From Rummeliibacillus sp963792445 (GTDB taxonomy: Bacteria > Bacillota > Bacilli > Bacillales_A > Planococcaceae), in the NCBI GenBank assembly GCA_963792445.1, contig CAWBWO010000017.1, forward strand, positions 575,502-639,501: a DNA stretch of 64,000 nt, in the 5' to 3' direction. How positions within the stretch are numbered: the first letter of the stretch is position 1; each line of letters opens with the position of its first letter. Below, one piece after another: positions 46,828-56,430 of the stretch. The translations under genes were made by a program, and so were the position numbers. The notes beneath the pieces were generated by a model, which was not told the DNA's origin, ran no database searches, and saw only the letters and a program-made list of their open reading frames with translations.

Positions 46828-48293
46828 TAATCTGCCAATCGCTCAATGTCTGCGCTAAACACACGATCTCTTTTAATACTAGGTACTACATTTCGAACAT
46901 CTTGCCATTTACCACTAAGTTTAGGAGACATATACTCAACGCCTCGATATTCCACAGCATGTGCGGCACAAAATGCTTCAATGGCTAATACTTTTCGGCA
47001 ATTTTTGACGATTTGGTAAGCATGTCTAGCTCCAATCGTTCCCATACTAACATGGTCTTCCTGATTTGCTGATGATGGAATCGAGTCGACAGAAGCTGGA
47101 TGTGCTAGGGTTTTGTTTTCCGAAACAAGACTAGCTGCAGCATATTGCAAAATCATTGCACCAGATTGTAATCCAGGTTGTGGACTTAAGAAAGGTGGTA
47201 GCCCATCATTTAATTGTGGATTGACCAATCTTTCAATTCTTCTTTCAGAAACACTTGCTAGTTCTGCCACACCAATCTTCAAGAAATCCATCGCAAAAGC
47301 GATCGGCTGTCCGTGAAAATTTCCTCCAGAAATAACTGTCTCTCCATCTTCCAAAATCAACGGATTATCTGTTGCTGCATTCATCTCAATTTCTAACTTT
47401 TCTTTGACATAGTTTAACACTTGCCAACTAGCACCATGAATTTGAGGGATGCATCGTATGGAGTAGGCATCTTGTACTCGAAGCTCCCCTTGTTCTGTCG
47501 TTAGTTCACTGTCTTTTAACCACTCTTGCATTCTTTTTGCTACATCGATTTGCTCTTGATAACCACGAGCTTCGTGAATAGCAGGATGAAAAGCGTCCTT
47601 TATTCCGCGTAATGCTTCAATGGTCATCGCTGCAATCCATTCACTATCACATGCCAATTTCTCTGCTTCAATATAAGCAACAATCCCTTGAGCAGTCATT
47701 GCTTGCGTACCATTAATAAGCGCCAATCCTTCTTTTGCCTCGAGCTCAATCGGTTGTAATTGATGTTCACGCCATATTTCCATAGAAGCTACCGGTTTGC
47801 CATTTTGCCATACAAAGCCTTCCCCAACAAGTACGAGTGCTAAATGGGAAAGTGGCGCAAGATCTCCAGAAGCTCCAAGCGATCCTTGTTGAGGAATGAT
47901 TGGATGAATACGATGGTTAATCATGAAAACTAAACGTTCAAGCACTTCTATGCGTATTCCTGAAAGTCCTTTTAATAATGCATTCAATCGCAGTACTACC
48001 ATAGCTCTTGAAACGACTTCACTAAAGGGTTCACCCATTCCACATGCATGAGATCTGATTAAATGTAGTTGTAATGATCGTGTATCTGACTCATCGATTT
48101 TCACATCACTAAATTTGCCAAAGCCAGTATTAATCCCATAGGTGGTCTTTTTATTTTTCACGATTTGCATAACCGCATTTCTGCTTTTTTCAACCGCCAA
48201 ACGTGCTGATGGCGCAATTTCAACTTTTTTATCTTCATATAAGATTGCTTTCATATCTTGAATTGTTAATTGATTGCCATTCAATTGAATCAT
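46803..48293 (-). CDS. hutH: Histidine ammonia-lyase
   Basis: 496-residue enzyme that deaminates histidine to urocanate. The MIO-forming ASG triad stands in GSLGASGDLAPLSHLA, and NGTQAMTAQG, GGNFHGQPIAFAMDF and SSANQEDHVSMGTIG are the usual active-site blocks. ATG 48293 (MIQLNGNQLTIQD) has GAAGGAG upstream; the frame extends to 48365 without a site. The C-terminus ADYLSRINGQ-stop comes from the inserted bcr1-like repeat, shortening the usual tail slightly. hutI, hutG and hutP are not in the window. Confidence 0.96.
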   Translation of the reverse strand: MIQLNGNQLTIQDMKAILYEDKKVEIAPSARLAVEKSRNAVMQIVKNKKTTYGINTGFGKFSDVKIDESDTRSLQLHLIRSHACGMGEPFSEVVSRAMVVLRLNALLKGLSGIRIEVLERLVFMINHRIHPIIPQQGSLGASGDLAPLSHLALVLVGEGFVWQNGKPVASMEIWREHQLQPIELEAKEGLALINGTQAMTAQGIVAYIEAEKLACDSEWIAAMTIEALRGIKDAFHPAIHEARGYQEQIDVAKRMQEWLKDSELTTEQGELRVQDAYSIRCIPQIHGASWQVLNYVKEKLEIEMNAATDNPLILEDGETVISGGNFHGQPIAFAMDFLKIGVAELASVSERRIERLVNPQLNDGLPPFLSPQPGLQSGAMILQYAAASLVSENKTLAHPASVDSIPSSANQEDHVSMGTIGARHAYQIVKNCRKVLAIEAFCAAHAVEYRGVEYMSPKLSGKWQDVRNVVPSIKRDRVFSADIERLADYLSRINGQ

Positions 48294-48540
48294 GTTGTCG
48301 AACTCCTTCCCGAGCCTTTTGAATGTCTCTTGTTTATTAAACATATTTACCCGGTTTATGACCAAAATAAGCTTTGCTAAATGATTTACACCAGATTATG
48401 CCTTAAAAGTTATGATTAGTTTTCCACATTGCACTACACACTATCCGCTTGTTTTAGTGTTTCAATTGAACCAATTTTTTAAAGGGCGATACTAATTAGA
48501 TGAGAATTGAAGTGGATTATAACTTCAACTGTAATAGGAG

Positions 48541-48656
48541 TAATACTGTTTTAATACTAATATTGTTTTAGTTTGAAGTGGAATAAGCTACGCTTTCCTG
48601 CGGGCGAGCGGTGTGAGTCTTCGCTATTTCCACTTCAATATGTTTGCGGTACTAAT
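48541..48656. repeat. Dispersed imperfectly palindromic repeat, copy 2
   Basis: TTTTAATACTAAT start, GTTTGAAGTGGAATAAGCT then CGCTTTCCTG, a GC-rich middle (CGGGCGAGCGGTG), the inverted arm CTATTTCCACTTCAA, and GGTACTAATC end. A degenerate half copy (GATACTAATT...GAAGTGGATTATAACTTCAA) precedes it at 48488-48530. It fills the hutU-hutH gap. Confidence 0.75.
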
Positions 48657-48783
48657 CTCCATCAAAAATTTCTAAACAAAATACCGCTAATTTCATTTGA
48701 AAAATAATTGGAGTACTATATTACTTCAAAAATCATCAATTAAAATTTATTAAAAACATTCTTTCATTTGTGATTTTGATTGT

Positions 48784-50454
48784 TTATATTTCTTTTTTCA
48801 TCATTGGTATTTTAAGATTTTTCTCTATAGCTGTTTTTTCAGCTAGTTCATAACCTGCGTCCACATGGCGCACAATGCCCATTCCAGGGTCTGTTGTTAG
48901 TACACGTTCTAGTCTTTCTCCTGCTTCTTTTGTGCCATCTGCTACAATGACCATTCCTGCATGTAATGAATAGCCCATGCCGACGCCACCACCATGATGA
49001 ACGGATACCCATGTTGCGCCACCGACAGCATTGATTAGGGCATTTAGGATTGGCCAATCTGCTACGACATCTGAGCCGTCTTTCATCGCTTCTGTCTCAC
49101 GATTTGGTGAGGCAACGGATCCTGAATCTAGATGGTCACGGCCTATGACAATCGGGGCTGAGATTTTGCCTTCAGCAACCATTTCATTAATGATTTTGCC
49201 AAATCGTGCTCTTTCACCATATCCTAGCCAACAAATACGTGCAGGTAACCCTTGGAATGCAATCTTCTCTCGTGCCAAACGAATCCAGTTACATAAATGT
49301 TTATTTTCTTTAAATTCGCGTAAAAGAACCTCATCGATTTTATAAATATCTTCTGGGTCACCAGAAAGCGCGACCCAACGGAATGGTCCTTTCCCTTCGC
49401 AAAATTGAGGACGGATATAAGCAGGGACAAATCCTGGAAAATCAAAAGCTCGTGCGAATCCTTCATCTGCTGCTACTTGACGAATGTTATTTCCATAATC
49501 AAATGTAATTGCGCCTAAATCCATCATTTTAACCATCGATTCTACATGCATTTTCATAGAAGCTTTAGATTTTGAAACATAGTCATCTGGATTTTCTTTT
49601 CTTAATTTACTAGCTTCATCTATCTTGTACCCTACCGGTATATAGCCGTTTAGGGGATCATGTGCAGACGTTTGATCCGTTAAAATATCTGGGTTAAATC
49701 CTCTCGTCATCATATCTGGCAATATTTCAGCTGCATTTCCTAATAAACCAATCGAAAGTGCTTTCCCCTGTGCTTTTGCTTTTTTTGCTGTTTGAATTGC
49801 CTCATCAAGTGTATAGACTTTAACATCCAGGTATTTCGTTTCAATCCGACGATCAATCCGTGTTTCATCGACTTCAATGGCAATACAAACGCCATCATTC
49901 ATCGTAACGGCAAGTGGTTGTGCACCACCCATCCCACCTAATCCTGCTGTAACAGTAATCGTATTTTGCAATGTCCCATTAAAATGTTGTTTGGCAAGTT
50001 CAGCAAACGTTTCATATGTTCCTTGGACAATTCCTTGCGAACCAATATATATCCAGCTTCCCGCTGTCATTTGCCCATACATCATTAATCCTTTTCGATC
50101 AAGTTCATGGAAGGTTTCCCAGTTTGCATAAGCAGGAACGATATTGGAATTGGCAATTAAAACTCTCGGTGCATTTTCATGTGATTTGAAAATGGCCACA
50201 GGTTTTCCTGATTGGACAAGTAAGGTTTCGTCATTTTCTAATTCTTTTAATGATTTCACAATGGCATCAAACGCTTCCCAGTTCCGTGCTGCTTTTCCAA
50301 TTCCTCCATAAACAACGAGCTCGTCTGGATGTTCGGCTACTTCTTTATCTAAATTATTCATAAGCATACGTAGTGCTGCTTCCTGAAGCCAGCCCTTTGT
50401 ATGAAGCTTATTACCACGATAGCGAATCACCTTTTGATCTGCTATTCCCATCAT
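48784..50454 (-). CDS. hutU: Urocanate hydratase
   Basis: 556-residue NAD-dependent urocanase, second step of histidine breakdown. GLGGMGGAQPLAVTMNDGVC is the nucleotide-binding region; ARICWLGYGERARFG and GRDHLDSGSVASPNRETE are family hallmarks. ATG at 50454 follows AAAGGGGG. Upstream of hutH but separated by 490 bp with a repeat, unlike the compact hut operon of B. subtilis. Confidence 0.97.
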   Translation of the reverse strand: MMGIADQKVIRYRGNKLHTKGWLQEAALRMLMNNLDKEVAEHPDELVVYGGIGKAARNWEAFDAIVKSLKELENDETLLVQSGKPVAIFKSHENAPRVLIANSNIVPAYANWETFHELDRKGLMMYGQMTAGSWIYIGSQGIVQGTYETFAELAKQHFNGTLQNTITVTAGLGGMGGAQPLAVTMNDGVCIAIEVDETRIDRRIETKYLDVKVYTLDEAIQTAKKAKAQGKALSIGLLGNAAEILPDMMTRGFNPDILTDQTSAHDPLNGYIPVGYKIDEASKLRKENPDDYVSKSKASMKMHVESMVKMMDLGAITFDYGNNIRQVAADEGFARAFDFPGFVPAYIRPQFCEGKGPFRWVALSGDPEDIYKIDEVLLREFKENKHLCNWIRLAREKIAFQGLPARICWLGYGERARFGKIINEMVAEGKISAPIVIGRDHLDSGSVASPNRETEAMKDGSDVVADWPILNALINAVGGATWVSVHHGGGVGMGYSLHAGMVIVADGTKEAGERLERVLTTDPGMGIVRHVDAGYELAEKTAIEKNLKIPMMKKEI

Positions 50455-50631
50455 ATGACCCCCTTTGACTTATTGCCCTTGTTACAACTATTTCTATGCG
50501 AACTTTAAGTATTCTTTGAACAAAAGAAGGAAATTTATAATATGTTAATAGATTATTTGTTTAGCTTATTAGAGTAAGAACGATTCCTTTTGTTTGTAAT
50601 TTGAGGCAATGTAGGACTTAAATTTACATCT

Positions 50632-50700
50632 GCGTGGATTTTGCTCCCTTTGGATATAGATAAATTGGTTACGTGGATATAAGCTCCGTTAGCGTGGATT
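50632..50700. repeat. Degenerate 21-bp array (CGTGGA type)
   Basis: CGTGGA at 50633, 50672 and 50693 (spacings 39 and 21), with a diverged unit between. Weaker than the arrays at 26.1 and 61.2 kb. Confidence 0.5.
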
Positions 50701-50740
50701 CAGCTTATCATATTGAGAATAAATGTTTAGAAAGTAAATA

Positions 50741-50778
50741 AAAATAACCGATTACCCCAAAGAGAGTAATCGGTTAAA
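50741..50778 (-). terminator. Terminator after the OsmC gene
   Basis: AACCGATTAC-TCTCTTTGG-GGTAATCGGTT then a T-rich run on the minus strand. Confidence 0.9.
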
Positions 50779-50792
50779 TAATCAGTTCTGTA

Positions 50793-51239
50793 TTATTGAT
50801 ATTCAACTGTGATTTCTAACGCTAATTCTACATTTCCTTGTATCGCCTTGCTAATCATACAAGTTTTTTCTGCTTTTTCAGCGAGTCGTACGATTAGGCG
50901 TTCTTGTTTTTCTGAATAGTCATGTGGGATGATGATTTTTGGTTTGTGGGTGATTTTCATGTATGTGAATATACCATTTGTCACATCTACGATTCCTTCT
51001 GAAACCATGGACAATTCAGTTGGTTCAAGGTTTGATCGTTCAAGCATTGCTGCAAGTGTAATAATGTAGCATGTAGCAGCTGCCCCTAGTAGCATTTCAT
51101 CTGGATTTGTACCAACAGCTGGCCCGTCCATTTCTTTTGGTATGGATACTTTTGTTTGAAGTTTTTCTGATGCAATTTCTCCAACCGAATTTCGACCACC
51201 TGGCCATGACGCTGTTAATGTGAAAGTATGCTCAGCCAT
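50793..51239 (-). CDS. OsmC/Ohr-family peroxiredoxin
   Basis: 148-residue OsmC-fold thiol peroxidase. Two cysteines in family positions: GAAATCYIITLAAM (about residue 57) and AEKTCMISKAI (about 123). NPDEMLLGAAATC places it in the SACOL1771/YmaD-like branch. Reduces organic hydroperoxides by family analogy. Fifteen bases after the membrane-protein gene upstream, same transcript. Confidence 0.87.
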   Translation of the reverse strand: MAEHTFTLTASWPGGRNSVGEIASEKLQTKVSIPKEMDGPAVGTNPDEMLLGAAATCYIITLAAMLERSNLEPTELSMVSEGIVDVTNGIFTYMKITHKPKIIIPHDYSEKQERLIVRLAEKAEKTCMISKAIQGNVELALEITVEYQ

Positions 51240-51254
51240 ATTAAATCCCCTTTT

Positions 51255-51722
51255 CTATTTAGAAAATGCAAAGTACTTTTCTGTATTTGGATCGAATGCA
51301 AAGCGTTCAATTACTTTGTTCTTTTTCAATGTGATAATATAAACCTCTTTGCCAGAATAATCTACGATCGTTCTACCAAACACACGATCTTTTACCACTT
51401 GTCCGCCTTCTGTTCGCTGAATAACTTGTGTAGCATCATCCACATTAAATGTAGGCATATGATTTTTGTAAACAAATGGTGCAACGATTAATAAGGCGTA
51501 CGCTACTCCAATTAAGACATGTTTTTTCCGAAAATTACTGACTTCCACCAGTACAAAATAACTTATAAAAAAGAATGCATTCCCAATAACGACATATGTA
51601 ATCATATCGTCTAATCTATTTACAAATAAATAATCTCTACCTATAAAATAAAAGCATAGGATTTCAATTACTGAAACGACCAAAATCCCTTGCAATAATC
51701 GTTTCCTTTTCGTCAAACTCAT
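51255..51722 (-). CDS. Membrane protein of unknown function
   Basis: 155 residues with three predicted helices (GILVVSVIEILCFYFIG; YVVIGNAFFFISYFVLVEV; HVLIGVAYALLIVAPFVY) and a C-terminal soluble tail of about 65 residues rich in charged pairs (FGRTIVDYSGKEVYIITLKK). I do not recognise the family. It precedes the OsmC gene by 15 bases and probably shares its promoter. ATG at 51722 follows GAGGTGAAT. Confidence 0.65.
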   Translation of the reverse strand: MSLTKRKRLLQGILVVSVIEILCFYFIGRDYLFVNRLDDMITYVVIGNAFFFISYFVLVEVSNFRKKHVLIGVAYALLIVAPFVYKNHMPTFNVDDATQVIQRTEGGQVVKDRVFGRTIVDYSGKEVYIITLKKNKVIERFAFDPNTEKYFAFSK

Positions 51723-51974
51723 TCACCTCATCGTGATTAATAATCAGTACAATCTATCCAAAGTAGATATTCTACCACTTCTAAAGCTTTCAATGTATAT
51801 AACAAATTATGCCATAATTTTAAATAAAAATGTAAGGAACCATTTGTTTTTCACATAAAAGACGGAAAGTTAGAGATGAATGTTCCCGCATAAAAAGATG
51901 TCCCATTTGATGTACTGCATATTAATTGTTATTTCTCACATACTATTTCTAAAACTTATATTGGAGTGACACGG

Positions 51975-52601
51975 GTGTCTAATGCGAAAACCCACACAAA
52001 ATTCCATTTGCTCTTATTACTAATCGTAACGATTGTATTAATCTGGTCACTGATCAAACCATTAAGTTATAGTAGTTGGGCAGCTGAATCCGTCCCTATT
52101 TTAATTGGATTAATTGTTGTGATTGTAACCTATCGCAAGTTTACATTCACTACCCTTTCTTATACGATCATGGCTATATTAGCAATTTTGGAATTTATCG
52201 GTGGTCATTATACTTTCGAAAAAGTCCCTTTGTTTAATTGGATTAAAGAACATTTTGACTTAAAGCGAAACGATTATGATCGGTTTGGACATTTTATGAA
52301 AGGCCTATTTGCCATCGTTATTCGAGAAATTTTAATTCGAAAAGTCCATCTGCCAAAAGGTGCTTGGTTAGCTACCATTAGTATTAGTATTTTATTTTCG
52401 ATTGCTGCATTGTACGAAATTATTGAAATGCTTTTCTATAAAATGGCGAAAGGAACCGCACTCGCGAAAGGCTTTTTAGGCGAGCAAGGAGATAAATTTG
52501 ATTCGCAGTGGGATATGACAAGTGCTTTAATAGGGGCAATCCTTGCTATACTTTTCTTTTCAAAATTGCATAATAAGTTATTGGAAAGAATGACGAAATA
52601 G
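51975..52601 (+). CDS. DUF2238 membrane protein (YjdF-like)
   Basis: About 208 residues with five to six transmembrane helices and the DUF2238 hallmark block YDRFGHFMKGLFAIVIREIL followed by LYEIIEMLFYK and GDKFDSQWDM. Function unknown. GTG at 51975 (MSNAKTHTKF) is eight bases after GGAG; a GTG at 51966 overlaps that site. Monocistronic, with terminator. Confidence 0.85.
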   Translation: MSNAKTHTKFHLLLLLIVTIVLIWSLIKPLSYSSWAAESVPILIGLIVVIVTYRKFTFTTLSYTIMAILAILEFIGGHYTFEKVPLFNWIKEHFDLKRNDYDRFGHFMKGLFAIVIREILIRKVHLPKGAWLATISISILFSIAALYEIIEMLFYKMAKGTALAKGFLGEQGDKFDSQWDMTSALIGAILAILFFSKLHNKLLERMTK

Positions 52602-52616
52602 GATTATATCAAGTAA

Positions 52617-52658
52617 TAAGCATAAGGAATCGAAATGGATTTCTTATGCTTTTTTAAT
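52617..52658 (+). terminator. Terminator after the DUF2238 gene
   Basis: AGCATAAGGAATC-GAAATG-GATTTCTTATGCT followed by T6. Confidence 0.92.
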
Positions 52659-52691
52659 GATAAGTATGGAGGAGATTATATTATAAACAAT

Positions 52692-52719
52692 TCAAAAGGG
52701 ATTCGATTCATCCCTTTTG
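52692..52719 (-). terminator. Terminator after the alcohol dehydrogenase gene
   Basis: AAAAGGGATGAATCGAATCCCTTTT on the minus strand beyond the stop at 52732; T-run is short. Confidence 0.6.
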
Positions 52720-52731
52720 TTTTACTATTTT

Positions 52732-53872
52732 TTATGGTTTTAATATAACCTTAATACAATCATCCTCATGATCATTGAATAGTTGATAGGCTTCATGTGC
52801 TTTTTCTAAGAGGAATTTTGTGCGTGATAATTTCAGTTGGATCGAATTCTCCTGCCACAATTTTATCAAATAACATTGGCATCATATGAATGACGGGCGC
52901 TTGTCCCATTTTCAGACTAATATTTCGTTCAAATAGATGTCCTAAAGGGAACTGATTATATTTTGCACCATATACACCTGTCATTTGAATCGTACCGAAT
53001 TTTCGTACAGCATCCATGGCAATTTTAATAGGACTGATGGTACCGCCTTGCAATTTTAGTTTTTGTCCAACAGCTTCAGCAGGTGTTTTTTTACCATCCA
53101 TTCCTACGCAGTCTATGACCACATCTGCGCCGCCATTTGTAAAATCATTTAAATAGAAACCTGTTTCATCATGTAAATCAAAATTAATTATTTCCACTTT
53201 ATTCATTTTCTTCGCATGATTTAATCTGTATTGTTCATTGTCAACTGCGATCACTCGCTTTGCACCTTTCATCCAAGCGAACTTTTGCGTCATTAAACCA
53301 ACAGGACCGCAGCCAAGAACGATGACGGTATCCCCTTTTTTTACACCAGCATTTTCAACACTCCAATATGCGGTTGGAATAACGTCAGATAAAAACAGTA
53401 ATGACTCATCTTCTAGCTCACATGATTCTGGAATCACAAAAGGCATAAAGTTACCATATGGAACGTGGAGATATTCAGCTTGCCCTCCTGGATAATCGCC
53501 ATAACGTTCGGTATAGCCAAAATATGCTCCTGCATCTAATTCTTTATTGTTATTTGAATTATCACATTGGCTTTCTAAATCGTGCGTACAATAATAGCAC
53601 TCCCCACAGGATACATTAAATGGTAGAATCACACGATCTCCCTTTTTCACCTTGGTAACCTCAGGACCTACTTCTTCCACAATTCCCATTGGTTCATGCC
53701 CAATCACTGTATCCTTTGTTGTGGGGATCGAACCTTTATAAATGTGTAAATCTGATCCACAAATAGCTGTTGAGGTGATACGAACAATGATGTCATCCTT
53801 CTTTTTTAACTCCGGATCATCTACTTCTTTTACCTGCATATCTTTTATGCCTTGATACGTAACTGCTTTCAA
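52732..53872 (-). CDS. Zinc-dependent alcohol dehydrogenase (one frameshift)
   Basis: Medium-chain dehydrogenase, about 380 residues. Catalytic zinc Cys in STAICGSDLHIYKG, HEPMG, structural zinc cysteines CGECYYCTHDLESQC, and NAD-binding VLGCGPVGLMTQ. Resembles the FdhA/glutathione-independent formaldehyde dehydrogenase-like branch. The open frame ends at 52793 (PLRKST), but one base off, near 52818, it continues EKAHEAYQLFNDHEDD to TAA at 52732. I chose TTG at 53872 (MKAVTYQGIKD) because AGGAG is eight bases upstream; the longer ATG start at 53953 has no site. Confidence 0.88.
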
Positions 53873-53969
53873 TTCATCATCTCCTATAGAAGTTATTATT
53901 TCTTCTATAGCCATGTTGTATGCAGGTGAAACATGATTGATTTTTTGATTCATTTGAATAGTTAGGTAA

Positions 53970-54017
53970 CAAAAAAGAGATTTTAAACAAGAAAAACTAT
54001 CTTGTTCAAAATCCCTA
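53970..54017 (-). terminator. Terminator of the CarD gene
   Basis: AGGGATTTTGAACAAG / CTTGTTTAAAATCTCT and a T-run on the minus strand. Confidence 0.9.
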
Positions 54018-54035
54018 TTTCCCGTTAAAAGTTAA

Positions 54036-54533
54036 TTAATTATCTAAGATCAATTGTTCAACGATTTTGTTCACTTCTTCTACTGTAACATTTAAGCTAA
54101 CAGCAAGCTCTTTGTACAAGATTGGCAAAACTTGATTCAGAAATTGACGATCTCCGCTAGGTAATTTTTTTTCTTGTTGTTCTAATTCTAATTGTCTTCT
54201 CAAAATGGTATTAATCATTTTTGTAATCTGAATATGATTATTGGTATTAAGTATTTTATGATAGTTTTGATGACGTTCTTGCATACGTTCATTCCATGGA
54301 TCAGGAGGATTTTTAAATGTTTCTAATATCATTTCAGCATTCTTTTTAGAAGCAATTGGTGTTAATTGTGAGTGTACTGTTTCAACAGGATAATACAACT
54401 TTATAGCTGTATTATGGTAAGAACGCAGAATATAATAGTGTTTCTTTCTCCCCCAAAATGTTTGCTCCTGAATATCTTCAATGACACAAACACCATGTGC
54501 ATTATAAAAAACTTTATCCCCAACTGAAAACAT
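54036..54533 (-). CDS. CarD/CdnL-family transcription factor
   Basis: 165 residues. N-terminal Tudor-like RNA polymerase-interaction domain (MFSVGDKVFYNAHGVCVIED, YYPVETVHSQLTPIA), then the helical DNA-contacting domain (ERMQERHQNYHKIL, LYKELAVSLNVTVEEV). Member of the CarD family that stabilises open complexes; B. subtilis YdeB is the nearest named relative. Lies 20 bases downstream of the MFS gene, so may be read from its transcript. Confidence 0.9.
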   Translation of the reverse strand: MFSVGDKVFYNAHGVCVIEDIQEQTFWGRKKHYYILRSYHNTAIKLYYPVETVHSQLTPIASKKNAEMILETFKNPPDPWNERMQERHQNYHKILNTNNHIQITKMINTILRRQLELEQQEKKLPSGDRQFLNQVLPILYKELAVSLNVTVEEVNKIVEQLILDN

Positions 54534-54553
54534 TGTTTATCTCCTTTTAGATG

Positions 54554-56017
54554 TTAAGATTTTAACTTTACATCAACTGGCTTTTTCATAAATAAAGACA
54601 GTATTAAATTAATCACCGCTAATAATAATCCTATATAAAATGTAAGTGATGATCCTGATGCTGTTGCTTCTTTCATATCATTTGCAACACTTACTACATA
54701 ATCATTTTGTTTTGCAGATAAAACAGATACCATGACTGCAATCCCAATAGCTCCGGCTACTTGTTGGATCGTTTGAGTGATTGCGATTCCATCTGGATAG
54801 TATTGTTTTGGAAGAGAGTTTAGCGTGTTTGTTTGTACATTCGCAAGAACCGCCCCAATACCTAACATCATGACAATATGTGTTACCACAATCATCCATA
54901 AAGCTGTGTCTGAACCAAATTGTGCATATAATAGATAACTAATAGCTACTAAAGCGGTACCAGGCGTAATAACCGCTTTCGGACCAAATTTGTCATATAA
55001 ACGACCAATAGTTGGCGCTAAAATACAGTTAAGTAAATTACCTGGAAGAAGAATAAGACCCGTGATAAAAGCAGAAATCACTAATGCCATTTGCATATAC
55101 ATTGGTAAAATGACGAGCATTGATAACATATTGAAGAACGTTATAAAACTCATAATGACACCAAGAACGAAAAGTGGGTATTTAAATGCTTTTAGATTCA
55201 TCATTGGATGAACCATTTTCGTTTGACGAATGGCAAACAGAATAATCGCTACAAGTCCAACGATGATGCTTCCAAGAACAGTTGCGCTAGTCCAACCGGC
55301 ATCACCCGATACACTAAATCCGTAAACAATACCGCCAAATCCAATCGTTGAAAGAATGATAGATAATACATCTAGCGAAATGTTACGTACCTCATTCACA
55401 TTTGGTAAATAAATGTATCCGAAAATAAAAGAGAACAATAAGAAAGGTACAGTAACCCAGAAAATCCAATGCCATGATAATGTATCTAAGATTAATCCTG
55501 CTACTGTTGGACCGAAAGATGGACCAGCTAACATAACTAAGCCCATGATTCCCATGGCGGCACCGCGTTTATTTGGAGGGAAAATGGTGAAAATAACACT
55601 TTGAGTTAAAGGTAAATTAATCGCTAAACCTGCTGCTTGGAAGACACGTCCTGCGAGTAGAACACCAAATGAAGGTGCTAACGCTGCTAAAAGTGTACCT
55701 ATAATAAATAACACTATAGACGTTATGAACATTTGGCGCGTTGTAAATTTTTGCATCAGAATACCTGTAACCGGTACTAAAATACCTAAAGTAAGAAAGT
55801 ATCCTGTAGCTAACCATTGTATGGTTGTTGCATCAACTTTAAATAATTGACTTAAGTCTCCTAATGCAATATTTAATGCCGTTTCACTAAAAAGTCCAAC
55901 AAACCCGGCTACTAACAGAGCAGCCATGATCGGACCTGTTTTGATTTGCTTATCCATTTTGGAATTTGCTTTGATATTTTGATTTTTTATTGAACCTGAC
56001 GAAGCTGTTTGATTCAT
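54554..56017 (-). CDS. DHA2-family MFS multidrug transporter (LmrB-like)
   Basis: 487-residue 14-helix major facilitator of the DHA2 drug:proton antiporter type. Motif A-like and motif C elements: LAGRVFQAAGLAINLPL, MGLVMLAGPSFGPTVAGLI, SWHWIFWVTVPF. Exports drugs in family members such as LmrB. The TetR gene at 57.97-58.53 kb is of the LmrA/YxaF kind that usually sits directly upstream of such transporters; an IS110 element now separates them. ATG at 56017, GAGGGA 12 bases upstream. Confidence 0.9.
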   Translation of the reverse strand: MNQTASSGSIKNQNIKANSKMDKQIKTGPIMAALLVAGFVGLFSETALNIALGDLSQLFKVDATTIQWLATGYFLTLGILVPVTGILMQKFTTRQMFITSIVLFIIGTLLAALAPSFGVLLAGRVFQAAGLAINLPLTQSVIFTIFPPNKRGAAMGIMGLVMLAGPSFGPTVAGLILDTLSWHWIFWVTVPFLLFSFIFGYIYLPNVNEVRNISLDVLSIILSTIGFGGIVYGFSVSGDAGWTSATVLGSIIVGLVAIILFAIRQTKMVHPMMNLKAFKYPLFVLGVIMSFITFFNMLSMLVILPMYMQMALVISAFITGLILLPGNLLNCILAPTIGRLYDKFGPKAVITPGTALVAISYLLYAQFGSDTALWMIVVTHIVMMLGIGAVLANVQTNTLNSLPKQYYPDGIAITQTIQQVAGAIGIAVMVSVLSAKQNDYVVSVANDMKEATASGSSLTFYIGLLLAVINLILSLFMKKPVDVKLKS

Positions 56018-56169
56018 TAATTAAAATACTCCCTCTATAAATGTTGATATATCAATGGCTCACGCCATTTTTGAGTATCAAAAAAATATTTTTTGACACG
56101 TACATCTATCTTTATTTTGTAGTTATTGATTTTTTTAACAATCTATTTGAAAGCTTCGCTAAAGGAGGA

Positions 56170-56430
56170 ACCATTAACTGGTAATAACTCTCCTGATCCA
56201 ATGCGCTATATCGATGCACTTTTGGATCTCTGCGTTGCTTATGATGACGGACCCTCCCATGTCTCTAGGCGTCTGATTGCGCGTACATTCCTTCGTTCGG
56301 TCTATTCATAAGGCAGAGGCTGGCGATGCTCCTTTAGGGACTCGCTTGATGAAATATCAATGGTCGTAAGTGAAAAATAATGCCGGCTTCTCCGTGTCAT
56401 CCTCTTGTTTGGACTTTCGATGAAGTACGT
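56170..56430 (-). ncRNA. Candidate seekRNA/bridge RNA region of the IS110 element
   Basis: 260-bp gene-free stretch between the transposase stop and the right end, richer in GC than the neighbouring spacers and with short self-complementary segments. In IS1111-type elements the guide RNA that pairs with donor and target is encoded here. Inferred from position only; no structure computed. Confidence 0.4.
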
